Of a stretch of DNA of 64,000 nucleotides, positions 36,373 to 47,700 are shown in pieces. The notes under the pieces are model-generated. The model was not told the origin of the DNA. It did no database searches and saw only the letters and a program-made list of their open reading frames with translations. The stretch lies in contig JAHYIR010000007.1 of NCBI GenBank assembly GCA_019429305.1, forward strand, positions 1 through 64,000, given 5' to 3'. This DNA is from Candidatus Cloacimonadota bacterium (GTDB lineage Bacteria > Cloacimonadota > Cloacimonadia > Cloacimonadales > JAJBBL01). Every line of letters begins with the position of its first letter. The first letter of the stretch is position 1. The position numbers and the translations under genes are program-made.

Positions 36373-37704
36373 TTAAAATCTATTCCAGAGTTTTTGAGCT
36401 ATTTCTTGAGATTTTCTTGTCGTTTCTTCCTCTTCTATGTCAAGAAATAATTGTTTATTCCAAAACAGTACTTTACCGTTTATTATTGTAGTGTCAACTG
36501 CAGATTGTGATATACCATAGATGAGATGTCCAAGCCAGTTCTGTTCTGTTAATGGGGTCGGGGGTAGATAGTCAAGAGCAATAATATCAGCGGCATAACC
36601 TTCTTTAATTATCCCGAGTGGTTTTTGCCAATATCTATTGGCGATTAAAGGATTATTTATGGTCAAGGTGGAACCAATTTCTCCAAAACCAACTGAAGGA
36701 TTTTCTTGTCTCCAATGTTGAGCCCAGAGTGCTACTCTGATCTCTTCTAACATATTGTTGGTCATGGCATCGGTTCCTAATCCAACTATCAATCCCTTAT
36801 TGACCATTTTTATCACGTTAGCGATTCCAACTGCATTGTTAAGATTAGATTGTGGATTATGCACTACTCCTACTCCTTTATCAGCTAAGATTTCCATCTC
36901 TTTGTCGTTTATGTGAACGCAGTGAGCAGCAATTGATTTGTCATTCAGTAATCCAAAATATGCCAATCTCTCAACTACTCTTTTATTAAAATGACGGATA
37001 CTATAATCCTCATCTGATTGAGCTTCAGCAACATGAAGATGAAAACCACAATCAAGGTCTCTGCTGACTTCGGAGATCTTTTCTAATGTCTTGTCACTCA
37101 GTGTAAAGGCAGCATGCATACCAAACAGTCCTTTAAGAAACTGATTATCCTCTTTAGATACTCTCTTCAACCAGTCAATGTTTTCATTAATACCGTCTGA
37201 TGTAACTTTTTCACCGTCTCTATCAGATACCTCATAACAGAGACATGCACGAATCCCAGATTCTTCTACTGCTTTAGAAATAGTTTTCAGAGAACCTTTT
37301 ACATTGCCGGGACTGGCATGATGGTCAATAATAGTAGTAGTTCCATGTTTAATTGCTTCGATAATAGATAATAGAGTGCTGAAATAGATATCTTCTTCTT
37401 GCAGTTTGATATCTAAACGCCACCAGAGATTTTTTAGAACTTCGTTGAAATTAACGGCTGGTTCTGCTTTAGTTAAACCTTTAACAAGAGTGCTATAAAA
37501 ATGATGATGGGCATTAATCAAACCGGGCATGACGATCTTTCCGGAAAAATCAAGACTTTCGCCGGAATAATCTTTGAATTCGTTTATTGATGCTATTTTT
37601 GATATCTCTCCATTCTGTATAAGAATAGAACTCTTTTCAATTAAGGGTTTCTCTGGACTAAAAGTTAAAATCGTACAATTTGATAACAATAAATGATTCA
37701 TCAT
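36373..37704 (-). CDS. ssnA: SsnA-type amidohydrolase
   Basis: 443 residues, like E. coli SsnA (442). Metal-binding residues are in NAHHHFYS, HLHVAE, AAHCVH and LGTDAM. The segments NLWWRLD and IDHHASPG are shared with SsnA, which is proposed to deaminate or open an early purine-derived ring. It heads a minus-strand unit ssnA-ygeY-PLP enzyme-hyuA and has TTGACA 51 bases upstream. Confidence 0.9.
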   Translation of the reverse strand: MMNHLLLSNCTILTFSPEKPLIEKSSILIQNGEISKIASINEFKDYSGESLDFSGKIVMPGLINAHHHFYSTLVKGLTKAEPAVNFNEVLKNLWWRLDIKLQEEDIYFSTLLSIIEAIKHGTTTIIDHHASPGNVKGSLKTISKAVEESGIRACLCYEVSDRDGEKVTSDGINENIDWLKRVSKEDNQFLKGLFGMHAAFTLSDKTLEKISEVSRDLDCGFHLHVAEAQSDEDYSIRHFNKRVVERLAYFGLLNDKSIAAHCVHINDKEMEILADKGVGVVHNPQSNLNNAVGIANVIKMVNKGLIVGLGTDAMTNNMLEEIRVALWAQHWRQENPSVGFGEIGSTLTINNPLIANRYWQKPLGIIKEGYAADIIALDYLPPTPLTEQNWLGHLIYGISQSAVDTTIINGKVLFWNKQLFLDIEEEETTRKSQEIAQKLWNRF

Positions 37705-37749
37705 TCCATCCTTTTAATTGATACTAATATCCTTAACTCTTAGGATTTT

Positions 37750-37755
37750 TGTCAA
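37750..37755 (-). promoter_or_regulatory. Candidate -35 element for the ssnA unit
   Basis: TTGACA on the minus strand, 51 bases upstream of the start at 37704. TATTAG lies 20 bases downstream. Confidence 0.35.
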
Positions 37756-37899
37756 TCTAATACTTGGAGAGATGTTAATGAAAAATCACTTTGTGGGAAT
37801 AAGAGTGTAGGGTTACTAATTCTCAGTCATAGCAGACTAAAAAGAGATTTCATAGAGTGTAATATGTTGTTTATATCAACAATTCGAGACATAAATTAC

Positions 37900-37905
37900 T
37901 TGACA
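37900..37905 (+). promoter_or_regulatory. Candidate -35 element for the first subtilisin
   Basis: TTGACA, 54 bases upstream of the ATG at 37954. No clear -10 box. Confidence 0.35.
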
Positions 37906-37953
37906 CTATTTTTCAAATTAGTTTTTTTCAGGGAAAAGAATAAGGATAGTGTT

Positions 37954-40461
37954 ATGAAAAGAAATGTTTTATTTATTTCGTTAGTCATCATTATTAGTTC
38001 TGTTTTGGCTTTATATGCTGTAGATAATAATGTTAGTTTTGGAGAACGCCCTTTCATCGATATTTATCAAGTCCCTGATGAGGCGATGGAACCGGGTAGA
38101 GTTTGGTTACAATTTCAGAGAGTTTATACCGAGTATCTTGATCAAGCTGAATTAACAAGAGACCAAAATGGTATTTTAATATTCGGTCTACCTGAAATAG
38201 ATGAACTGAACAGCTTATTTGAAGTCCATACAATAACGAAACTTTTTGATAGTCCTGCCTTGAAAAATGAATTTGCAGCTCGTCATCGTTTATGGGGCTT
38301 TCATCTCTGGTATGAATTACGCTTTGATTCAGAAGAGGATATCAGAGATATAGTTATGGCTTATCGAAAGCTAAAAGAGATTATTAGCTGGGTCGGACCG
38401 GAATACAAAAAGCAGCTGGTTTTTGACGAAGCTGAGCGTGTAAGTCGTTGGATACCAGACGATCCACAGTTTAGTAATCAATGGCATTATCATAATACCG
38501 GTCAGGCAGGAGGAACTCCCGGAGCTGATATCAGTTTGGTTGATGCTTGGGATATAGAAAAAGGAGATCCTAATGTTGTTGTTGCTATAATAGATGACGG
38601 TATACAGATTAATCATCCCGATCTTGCAGCTAATATATGGGATGGTGTGGGCTATAATTTCGTCAATAATAGTCCTAATATTTCTCCCGGAAATCATGGA
38701 ACCCATGTAGCTGGGACAGTGGCAGCCGTTAATAACAACGCTGTTGGTGTTTCAGGAGTGGCAGGTGGATCAGAAGCAGGTGATGGTATAAGTCTGATGT
38801 CTTGTCAAGTCTTCAGTGGCAGTAGTAGTGGTGGTTTTCATCTTGCTCCGATCTATGCAGCAGATAACGGTGCCAGTATTTCTCAGAATAGCTGGGGCTA
38901 TAGTGTTGCAGGAGCCTATGATCAGGCAGTACTTGATGCGATTGATTATTTCAATGCCAATGGTGGAGGTGATGCGCTTATCGGCGGAATTACAATTTTC
39001 GCAGCCGGCAATAGTAATTCTAGCGGAGCATGGTATCCAGGATACTATTCAGGCGCATTTTCTGTAGCGGCAACCAATAATCAGGACATACGATCATCAT
39101 ATTCAACTTACGGCACTTGGGTAGATATATCGGCACCGGGTGGTCAAACCAGTCCTCAGACACAAGGTGGTGTTCTCAGCACAATAACCGATAGCAGTTA
39201 TGCCTATTATCAAGGTACTTCCATGGCGTGTCCTCATGCTTCAGGAGTAGCAGCACTGATAGTATCTTTAGCATTTGGTCAATTGACAGCTCAAGAAGTA
39301 GCAGATATTTTGCGTGACACTACAGATGATCATTATCATCTCAATCCCAATTTTATTGGACAATTAGGAACAGGACGACTGAATGCTTATTCTGCTTTAC
39401 AAGAGACACAAGATTATATTGGAGGGGTTCTTAATCCACGAAGTTTCAATATCACATCGGTTACAACAGATCAAATAGATCTTTCTTGGGTTCGAAATGA
39501 TAATAACGACGAAGTTTTATTGGTTTGGTCAGATGATGGAGAGTTTGGTTTTCCCGAAGAAGGGGCTTTATATCAGGTTGGGCAACCCTTAGAGAATGGT
39601 GGTATTGTGCTTTATAGTGGGGGTAATACTTCCTATAACCATACAGAATTAGAACAAGCTACCAGATATTATTACAAAGTATTTTCATACAATTTTGAGT
39701 ATGAATATTCCAGAGGAAGAACAGTTTCAGCTTTGACCGATTATTTCCCTTTTACTTTACCATTTGTTGAAGATTTCGATGAGACGGCAATGCTACCGGA
39801 TTTTTGGTCAACGATCAGTACTGGTAATTCCTGGCAGGTTGGAACTTTCTCAGGAGGACTCACAGGAACTACAGGGAATTATGCATATGTTACCAGCCCT
39901 ACTTTTGGTTCTATAAACAGTGATTTAATAACTCCCAGATTCGATTTCTCTGATTTTTCCGAAGTAAATCTGACTTTCACTCATTATTTTACTAAAGGAT
40001 GGCTCTTTGCTGCTTCAGCTACAATATCTTACAGTATCGATAATGGTAATACATGGACATCACTACAATCATGGTCTTCTTCAATAAGTAATCCTTCATA
40101 TTTTAATCAGAGTATTCCTGCCTTAACAGGTGAATCTCATGTCAAATTTAGATGGAATTTTACTACCTCGTTGGTGAATGGTAGTTGGTCAATTGACGAT
40201 ATCCAAATCAACGGCAACTTATTGGCTATAAATGAACCAACAAATGTTCAGATCATTATAGAAGAAAGTAACATTGTTATTAGCTGGGATAGAGTTGAGT
40301 ATGCTACAGGTTATATTGTAGAAACCGCCAATGCCCCTGACTCTGTTTTTGAAGATTCAACGGAATCTGGTTTCTTTACTGAAGAGGGAAATACGATTTA
40401 CTGGCAAACAGAAGTAATTGATCCTATAAAACTATTTCGTGTTAGAGCAGTATCGGAATAA
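37954..40461 (+). CDS. Secreted subtilisin-like protease 1 with shared C-terminal module
   Basis: 835 residues. I start it at the ATG at 37954 with AAGGA upstream. After the signal peptide comes a roughly 140-residue N-terminal region shared with the next gene (FGERPFIDIYQ ... HRLWGFHLWYELRF). The S8 catalytic domain has Asp214 (IIDDG), His251 (HGTHVAG), an oxyanion Asn in FAAGNSN and Ser423 (GTSMACPH). A fibronectin-like region and a jelly-roll/MAM-like domain follow (DFDETAMLPDFW to IDDIQINGN). The last roughly 80 residues, from INEPTNVQIII to FRVRAVSE, form a module shared with four downstream secreted proteins. A terminator follows. Confidence 0.88.
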   Translation: MKRNVLFISLVIIISSVLALYAVDNNVSFGERPFIDIYQVPDEAMEPGRVWLQFQRVYTEYLDQAELTRDQNGILIFGLPEIDELNSLFEVHTITKLFDSPALKNEFAARHRLWGFHLWYELRFDSEEDIRDIVMAYRKLKEIISWVGPEYKKQLVFDEAERVSRWIPDDPQFSNQWHYHNTGQAGGTPGADISLVDAWDIEKGDPNVVVAIIDDGIQINHPDLAANIWDGVGYNFVNNSPNISPGNHGTHVAGTVAAVNNNAVGVSGVAGGSEAGDGISLMSCQVFSGSSSGGFHLAPIYAADNGASISQNSWGYSVAGAYDQAVLDAIDYFNANGGGDALIGGITIFAAGNSNSSGAWYPGYYSGAFSVAATNNQDIRSSYSTYGTWVDISAPGGQTSPQTQGGVLSTITDSSYAYYQGTSMACPHASGVAALIVSLAFGQLTAQEVADILRDTTDDHYHLNPNFIGQLGTGRLNAYSALQETQDYIGGVLNPRSFNITSVTTDQIDLSWVRNDNNDEVLLVWSDDGEFGFPEEGALYQVGQPLENGGIVLYSGGNTSYNHTELEQATRYYYKVFSYNFEYEYSRGRTVSALTDYFPFTLPFVEDFDETAMLPDFWSTISTGNSWQVGTFSGGLTGTTGNYAYVTSPTFGSINSDLITPRFDFSDFSEVNLTFTHYFTKGWLFAASATISYSIDNGNTWTSLQSWSSSISNPSYFNQSIPALTGESHVKFRWNFTTSLVNGSWSIDDIQINGNLLAINEPTNVQIIIEESNIVISWDRVEYATGYIVETANAPDSVFEDSTESGFFTEEGNTIYWQTEVIDPIKLFRVRAVSE

Positions 40462-40487
40462 GTAATAGACACCAACATTTTTATATT

Positions 40488-40520
40488 AAGAGACCAATTA
40501 ACTCCTGGTCTCTTTTTTTT
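40488..40520 (+). terminator. Rho-independent terminator
   Basis: Stem AAGAGACCA with TGGTCTCTT (9 bp) and a run of eight T residues. It ends the first subtilisin gene and separates it from the next. Confidence 0.85.
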
Positions 40521-40553
40521 AACAGCCCTTTAATAAAGCTCTTGAGATATTTC

Positions 40554-40559
40554 TTGACA
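40554..40559 (+). promoter_or_regulatory. Candidate -35 element for the second subtilisin
   Basis: TTGACA, 55 bases upstream of the ATG at 40609. TAAGAT lies 20 bases downstream (40580-40585). Confidence 0.4.
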
Positions 40560-40608
40560 ACTTTTTTCAGAAATAGCCATAAGATATAAAAAATAATAGG
40601 ATTATGTT

Positions 40609-43600
40609 ATGAGAAATTTGTTTTTATTTGTCTTAGCAATGCTCATCGTGTGTATTATATCAGATATTTACTCAATAGACAGTGAGGTTAGATTTGGAGA
40701 ACGTCCATATATTGATTTGTATCAAATTCCTACTGAAGCAATGGAGCAGGGCTGGATCAGAATACAGTTTAAAGAAGAATTGTCTGATTATCTAGATATA
40801 ATGAAATTAAGTAGAGAATCATCAGGAAATATTGTGTTTGGTATATCTGATTTTGATGAACTCAATAGATATTATGAAGTACAATCAGTAGTAAAGCTAT
40901 TTGATAGTTCTGTTTTGAAAGGAAAGTTTGAGGAACGGCATCGTTTATGGGGTTTTCACCTGTGGTATGAATTGCACTTTAACTCAACAGAAGACATCAG
41001 GGATATTGTGATGGCTTACCGCCAGTTGAGTGATATAATAAAATGGGCAGAACCGGAATACAAAAAACAGTTGAATAGCGAATTACTTTATACTCAAATG
41101 GATAATGAAGATTTGTTACGTTGGACACCAAATGACCCCCAGCTCAGTAATCAATGGCATTATCATAACACGGGGCAACAAAACGGTACCCCGGGAGCAG
41201 ATATTAGTCTCTTATCTGCTTGGGATATTGAGAAAGGTCATACCAGCGTTATTGTTGCCATCATAGATGATGGAATACAAACTAATCATCCAGATTTATC
41301 AGGAAACATTTGGAGTGGTGTTGGCTATAATTTTGTTGATGGTAATAGTAATATTATTCCCGGTAATCATGGAACTCATGTAGCGGGGACAGTATCGGCG
41401 GTAAATAACAATAACGTTGGTGTTGCAGGTGTTGCCGGTGGTTCAGGTACAGGTAATGGTGTGAGATTGATGAGTTGTCAGGTTTTTCGAGGAGGGAGCA
41501 ATGGTGGTTTTCATTTAGCACCCATCTACGCAGCAGATAATGGAGCCGCGATATCTCAAAACAGCTGGAGCTATACACAGGTAGGTGCTTATGACGTTTC
41601 TGTTCTGAATGCTATAGATTACTTTAATGCCAATGGTGGTGGCAATGTTCTCAATGGGGGTATCACTATCTTTGCAGCCAGTAATAACAATACCACCGGA
41701 CAATGGTATCCTGCTTGTTATACGGGTACTTTTTCAGTTGCTGCGACTAATAATCAAGATCAAAAAGCATGGTATTCAACATATGAATCTTGGGTAGATA
41801 TATCTGCACCGGGTGGAGAAACAAATCAAGTAACTGCTCGCGGAGTTCTAAGCACTGTTACCGGAAGTAGTTATTCATATTATCAGGGAACTTCTATGGC
41901 GTGTCCACATGCTTCAGGAGTTGCTGCTCTTGTAATTTCCTATGCTTATCGTAACGGTTTGGTTTTGAATAATTCCGAAGTTGCAGGTATTTTGAGAGAC
42001 ACGACAGATGATCATTACTCAGTTAATCCGAATTATATCGGACAATTAGGATCAGGAAGACTTAATGCACATACTGCTCTGATAGAAACAGGTAATCTGT
42101 TGATTGAAATAGAAAACCCAACCGATCTAGCAACAAATACTGTCGGATTAGCTCAGATTGATCTATCTTGGATTAATAACGAAGAAAACAATAACGTGTT
42201 GTTAGTATGGTCACCGACCGGAATATTTGGCAATCCCATTAGCGGAACTGCTTATAGTGTTGGACAGCAAATTCCCGGTGGTGGAACAGTTCTTTATCGA
42301 GGAAATGCAACAACATATAGTCATACTTTGCTTGAACCAGCAACTGTATATCACTACAAAGCTTTTTCATATAATTATCAAAATAGATATTCTTCTGGTG
42401 TGTCAACAACAGGTATAACAGATTACATTTCAATACCACTACCTATAAGTGAAGTTTTTGATGAAATTGATACGAAACCGTATTTTTGGGAAATAATTGA
42501 TCATCAAGGAAACGGGCAGGTTTGGGATTTTGGCACTATTAGTAACGGATTGACTGGAACGACAGGTAATTATGCCTTTTTAAATAGTAATGCTTATGGT
42601 TCGGGGAGCAGTCAAAATAGTGATCTGATAACCCCTATATTAGATCTGACCAATTACTATGATTTGATTGTTTCATTTACTCATTATTTTCGCCATTCCA
42701 CAAATTCAACAGCCACATTTTCGTATAGTATTGATAATGGTAATACTTGGTCAACTATCTCAACATGGACTGGTAGTTCATCCCCTAATCCTGCATATTT
42801 TTCTCAAGCGGTTTTGCAGGTACTCGGTCATTCAGAGGTTAGATTTAAGTGGAATTACACAGGAACTGGTGGCTGGTACTGGTGTGTTGATGATATTGAG
42901 ATTAGTGGATTAGCTTACGAATTTGCCGAGCCAAGAAACCTTGTTGCGATACCTAGTGATACAGAGGTTAATCTATTTTGGTCCTCACCATTAGATGACA
43001 CGCCATTGGGATATAACATCTATCGTAATCATCTTATAATAAATCCCGAATTGATTCTCAATTCATACTATGTTGATTATGAAGTAACAAATGGAATTTC
43101 TTATCATTATTATGTTACTGCACAATATGAACAAGGAATATCTGAACCATCAAATAATACAGTAGTAACACCATATATTACATTTCCCGTTTTACCTAAA
43201 CCAAATAACTTATCTGCAGGTGTTTTTAGTAATGCTATACTTCTGAGTTGGGAAGCCCCAGAGCTTGGTATATGGTTAAATTGGGATAAAGGAATCAATT
43301 ATTCATCAATTGGCAATGGTGGTCCCATTCAGTTTAAAGCAGCGATAAGATATTCATCTGCAATATTGGATATTTTGGATTTAAATGGTTTCTATCTTAC
43401 TAAGATAAAATTCTTTCCCAGAGAACAGAGTGCATCTTATACATTAAATGTATGGAAAGGTGGTAGTGAGACAGAGCCGGGCTATTTGATTTTAGAGCAA
43501 CCAGTTACTGTCTTCCAAGCTAATACCTGGAATACAATAGAATTGCAAACACCTGTCGATATCGATGCTGAGCAAGAAATTTGGTTCGGTTATTCTGTAG

Positions 43601-44697
43601 ATACGCAAACAGGATTTCCTGCCGGCTGTGACAGTGGTCCTGCTAATAACGGATATGGTAACATGCTCTGGTATAGTGGTGAGTGGACTACATTAACTGA
43701 AATGGGGGCTTCATTAAATTATAACTGGAATATCAAAGGGTATTTTGAATACTTAGATGATAATGAACTATATTCTTCTTTGCAGGGTGATGGAACTGAT
43801 GTTAATCTTCTCTTGGAAAATTCAAAGCAACTAAGGAGAATTAGTTTAAACGAAATTAATAATCATTCTAATAAAAGTAGTCACATTACCCGTAACTTAA
43901 TCCCCGAGATACTGGGTTATAATGTTTATCGGAATGGGTTGAACATTACTCCAGAGCCCATAACCTCCAGAGAGTACTATGATTATGATGTTGTTAGTGG
44001 GCTTAGCTATGATTATTATGTGACGACAATTTATACAAATGGTGAATCGGAACCATCAAACATAGTAGAAACTACTGCTCCGTTTTTTCCGATAATTATT
44101 GTTACACCTCAACAAATTGAGAAAGAACTATTTGTAGGAGAAATCGGTGAAGAAACGATAACAATTCGTAATGAAGGAGAGGGTAATCTGGAATTTACTA
44201 TCAGCATAGATGACAATCAAATACGAAGCGAATTAACTTTGTTAAACCGTGAAGATCCAACTTGGTTATCGATCTCACCTTTGGAAGGAGATATAAGTCC
44301 GGAAGATTCACTTTTAGTTTTTCTCGAATTTGATTCTACTAATTTATCAGGTGGTCTTTATGAGGCAGTACTAACAATTTCTTCTAATGACCCTCAAACA
44401 CCACAAATTGAGTTACCAATTAGTTGTACAGTTTTCTCACCCGATCTACCTTCTCCTCAGAATATTGATATTATTATTGATAACAATATGATTATCTTAT
44501 CATGGGACATAGTAACAGGAGCAGATTATTATATTGTTGAGATGACCGATGATATTAATTCTCAGTTTGTAAACATCAGTTCCGAACTAGGTTTATTTTC
44601 TCAGAATGAGAATAGAATTAACTGGTCGATGCCATTTGACAGTAGTCAACCACGTCTTTTCTTTAGAGTTAGGGCAAGTCATTTTATTGCAAGATGA
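40609..44697 (+). CDS. Secreted subtilisin-like protease 2, multidomain
   Basis: 1362 residues, a paralogue of the preceding gene with extra domains. It shares the N-terminal region and catalytic domain (Asp220, His257, Ser429 in GTSMACPH). Then come a fibronectin-like region, a MAM/jelly-roll-like domain (about residues 600-770), further Fn3-like segments (one with GYNIYRNHL, another GYNVYRNGL), a second jelly-roll region, and a BACON/ASPM-like Ig domain (PQQIEKELFVGE to PISCTV). It ends in the shared roughly 80-residue module (PSPQNIDIII to FFRVRAS). The size suggests an extracellular, possibly cell-attached protease. Confidence 0.87.
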   Translation: MRNLFLFVLAMLIVCIISDIYSIDSEVRFGERPYIDLYQIPTEAMEQGWIRIQFKEELSDYLDIMKLSRESSGNIVFGISDFDELNRYYEVQSVVKLFDSSVLKGKFEERHRLWGFHLWYELHFNSTEDIRDIVMAYRQLSDIIKWAEPEYKKQLNSELLYTQMDNEDLLRWTPNDPQLSNQWHYHNTGQQNGTPGADISLLSAWDIEKGHTSVIVAIIDDGIQTNHPDLSGNIWSGVGYNFVDGNSNIIPGNHGTHVAGTVSAVNNNNVGVAGVAGGSGTGNGVRLMSCQVFRGGSNGGFHLAPIYAADNGAAISQNSWSYTQVGAYDVSVLNAIDYFNANGGGNVLNGGITIFAASNNNTTGQWYPACYTGTFSVAATNNQDQKAWYSTYESWVDISAPGGETNQVTARGVLSTVTGSSYSYYQGTSMACPHASGVAALVISYAYRNGLVLNNSEVAGILRDTTDDHYSVNPNYIGQLGSGRLNAHTALIETGNLLIEIENPTDLATNTVGLAQIDLSWINNEENNNVLLVWSPTGIFGNPISGTAYSVGQQIPGGGTVLYRGNATTYSHTLLEPATVYHYKAFSYNYQNRYSSGVSTTGITDYISIPLPISEVFDEIDTKPYFWEIIDHQGNGQVWDFGTISNGLTGTTGNYAFLNSNAYGSGSSQNSDLITPILDLTNYYDLIVSFTHYFRHSTNSTATFSYSIDNGNTWSTISTWTGSSSPNPAYFSQAVLQVLGHSEVRFKWNYTGTGGWYWCVDDIEISGLAYEFAEPRNLVAIPSDTEVNLFWSSPLDDTPLGYNIYRNHLIINPELILNSYYVDYEVTNGISYHYYVTAQYEQGISEPSNNTVVTPYITFPVLPKPNNLSAGVFSNAILLSWEAPELGIWLNWDKGINYSSIGNGGPIQFKAAIRYSSAILDILDLNGFYLTKIKFFPREQSASYTLNVWKGGSETEPGYLILEQPVTVFQANTWNTIELQTPVDIDAEQEIWFGYSVDTQTGFPAGCDSGPANNGYGNMLWYSGEWTTLTEMGASLNYNWNIKGYFEYLDDNELYSSLQGDGTDVNLLLENSKQLRRISLNEINNHSNKSSHITRNLIPEILGYNVYRNGLNITPEPITSREYYDYDVVSGLSYDYYVTTIYTNGESEPSNIVETTAPFFPIIIVTPQQIEKELFVGEIGEETITIRNEGEGNLEFTISIDDNQIRSELTLLNREDPTWLSISPLEGDISPEDSLLVFLEFDSTNLSGGLYEAVLTISSNDPQTPQIELPISCTVFSPDLPSPQNIDIIIDNNMIILSWDIVTGADYYIVEMTDDINSQFVNISSELGLFSQNENRINWSMPFDSSQPRLFFRVRASHFIAR

Positions 44698-44779
44698 TAG
44701 AGATTTATTGTTAAAGGCATTTTAAATGATTGATACTCATACAGTTATTGGTTAGGCATATTTGCACTAAGGAGTGATT

Positions 44780-47700
44780 ATGTTAAGAAAACTTTCTATT
44801 ATGACTTTTTTTATCTTTTTTTGTTTTATAGTGATCCAACAAGCTTTTGCAGCTTATTTGGAATTTGTTCCTACAGAGATAATTCAACCAGAGGGAGAGA
44901 TTATTAGTTGTTATGCTTCTGGGGATGAGTTCTTTAACTGGTTGCATGATGTAAATGGATTCACAATAATTGTCGGGATAGATGGTTATTACTATTATGG
45001 CATCACTGATGGTGATGATGTTGTACCAACGAGTTACAGAGTTAACAGTGTTGATCCTGCTAGTGTTGGGCTATCACCATGGGTTAAGATATCAGAAAGA
45101 GCTTATCAAGAACGACGGGCAATTTTTAATGATCCAATTGAAAGATCAACAGTAAGGGCACCACACACCGGAACGATGAATAACCTTGTTGTCTACATCA
45201 GATTTGCTGATGATACTGAATTTACTATTCCCCGCAGCACTTATGATGCCAATTTTAATGATCTGAGTGGCAGTTCCGTGAGAAGTTATTTTCAGGAAGT
45301 ATCCTATGATCAATTGGATATTGTTAGTCATCATTATCCGATATGTGATCTAACTACTAATCTTTCTTATCAGGACAGTAATCCTCGCGGCTATTATCAA
45401 CCATACCATGAAGTAAATAATCCGATAGGATATACAGGTGGAGACAATGGTTACGAACGAAGAATCAGAGAGCATACACTTCTACAAAATGCTATACTTG
45501 CCATAAGAAGTCAGGTTCCTACAGATCTAAATATCGATGGCGACAATGATGGTTATGTAGATAACGTCAGTTTCATTATCAGAGGCAATTCAGGTGGCTG
45601 GGCAGAACTTCTTTGGGCACACCGTTGGGTTTTATATACTTATGATGTGAGAATCAATAATAAACGAGTCTGGGACTATACTTTTCAACCTGAGAATCAA
45701 TGTGATGTTTATGTACTTTGTCACGAGCTTTTTCATGCATTAGGAGCTCCGGATCTATATCATTACAGTTATGATGGTTTTGTGCCGGCTGGTCCTTGGG
45801 ATTTGATGCATTCAGGGTTTGTTCATATGGGTGCTTGGATGAAATATAAATATGCAAATCAAGCATGGATCTCGAATATTCCTGAGCTTACAACATCAGG
45901 TACTTATACACTAAATCCACTATCCTCGGCAACTAATAATGCCTATAGAATTGCTTCTCCATTTTCTGCAACGGAGTTTTTTGTAGTGGAATATAGAAAA
46001 CAGATGGGATTATTCGAATCTAATCTTCCCGGTTCAGGTCTACTTGTATATAGAATTGATTCGACTCTCAATGGTAATGCCCAAGGTCCTCCCGACGAAG
46101 TATATATATACCGACCTAATGGTACACCCACTGAAAATGGCTTAATTAATTCAGCGCACTATAACAGTAGTGTAGGTAGAACAGAAATCAATGACTATAC
46201 AACCAATCCGATAAGTTTTCTTTATAATGGTGGTCCGGGTGGATTAAATATACATTCTATCGGTATAGCTGGTGAAACTATATCTTTTACCATTAACATA
46301 GGACTACCGGAAATACCAATTAATCCGCAACCGGAAGATGAAGCATTCTTTGTTTATCTGAACAATCCTCTTAGTTGGACTAATGGCGGAGGGGCTACCG
46401 GTTATTATTTATCAGTTTGGAAGAATTCACCGTTTGAGTACTTATTAGAGAATCACTATTTAGAAGATACGACTTACCTTTTGTCATCACCCTTCGAAAC
46501 TTTAACAACATATTATTGGCGAGTGGATGCTGTCAATATGTACGGAACAGAAATAGGTGATGTATGGTCATTTACCACTGGTACAGAGCTTGAACCTCTG
46601 GCCGTTAATATAGGTACAGGAAGTACTCTGGCAAACTACATTCCCTTGAATATGTACTGGAAAAATAGTCTTACTCAAACGATCTATTATGCAAGTGATA
46701 TAGGAACTGAAGGTCTATTGACTCAAATCACATATTATAACAATTTCGTGACCAATTTGCCAGGTAAACCGGTGAAGATTTGGGTTGGTGAGACCTCATT
46801 GTCTAATCTGAGTAGTGGTTGGATTCCATCTACATCGCTCAATCTCGTTTTTGATGGATTAGTTGATTTTCCTGCAGGTGTTAATAACATCAATATACCA
46901 TTACAGATACCTTACCAGTATAATGGTCAAAATCTTGTCGTAATGGTCAACAGACCGATGGACAACCAGTATTATAATTCTAATGACAGATTCTATGTTA
47001 CTTCAACTGCGGTTTCTAATCGAACTCGTTATCAGTATTCGGATAGCACTACCTATGACCCAGCAAACCCATCCGGTGGCACGCTTACTAATCAAGTACC
47101 CAACACTACATTATTACTCCAAACAGAAGCAACTGATCAACCAGAAATTTTAATCAGTCCGGATATGATAAATAAGCTAATGATGATGAACTCTCAAAGT
47201 AGTGAGGTATTCGTCATTGATAATCAAGGTTCAGGAGAATTAGAATATCGCATAACCATAACTTCCGGCGACAGAAGAGATTCTCTGGATAGGAGTATAA
47301 TTGGTTCCACCTTAACCTGTAGCGAAGAAACTTTTTTACCGGGAACGACAGAAGATTGGGTTTTCACCGTATTTAATGCCAGCACAGATAACGAATGGTT
47401 AAAGGATGTCTATATCACTTTTCCCACTGGTGTAGTAGTTAACTCTGCTACTCCTTTTGTAGGGGGTACAGGTGGAAATATGAATCCTGATACAACAAGT
47501 GGTCATAATATACAAATTCATTGGCATGGTAGCGGTTCTTCGGGATGGGGGGTTGTCTATCCAAACCAGTCGGCAGTTGCTACTGTTAATGTTACTATTT
47601 TATCACCTTTTGTTGGAGATATTGAACTTCCCTTTCAGATAAATGGTGATGAGTATGGCTCTCAACCACATACACTTAATGGAATTATTACTTTAGAGAA

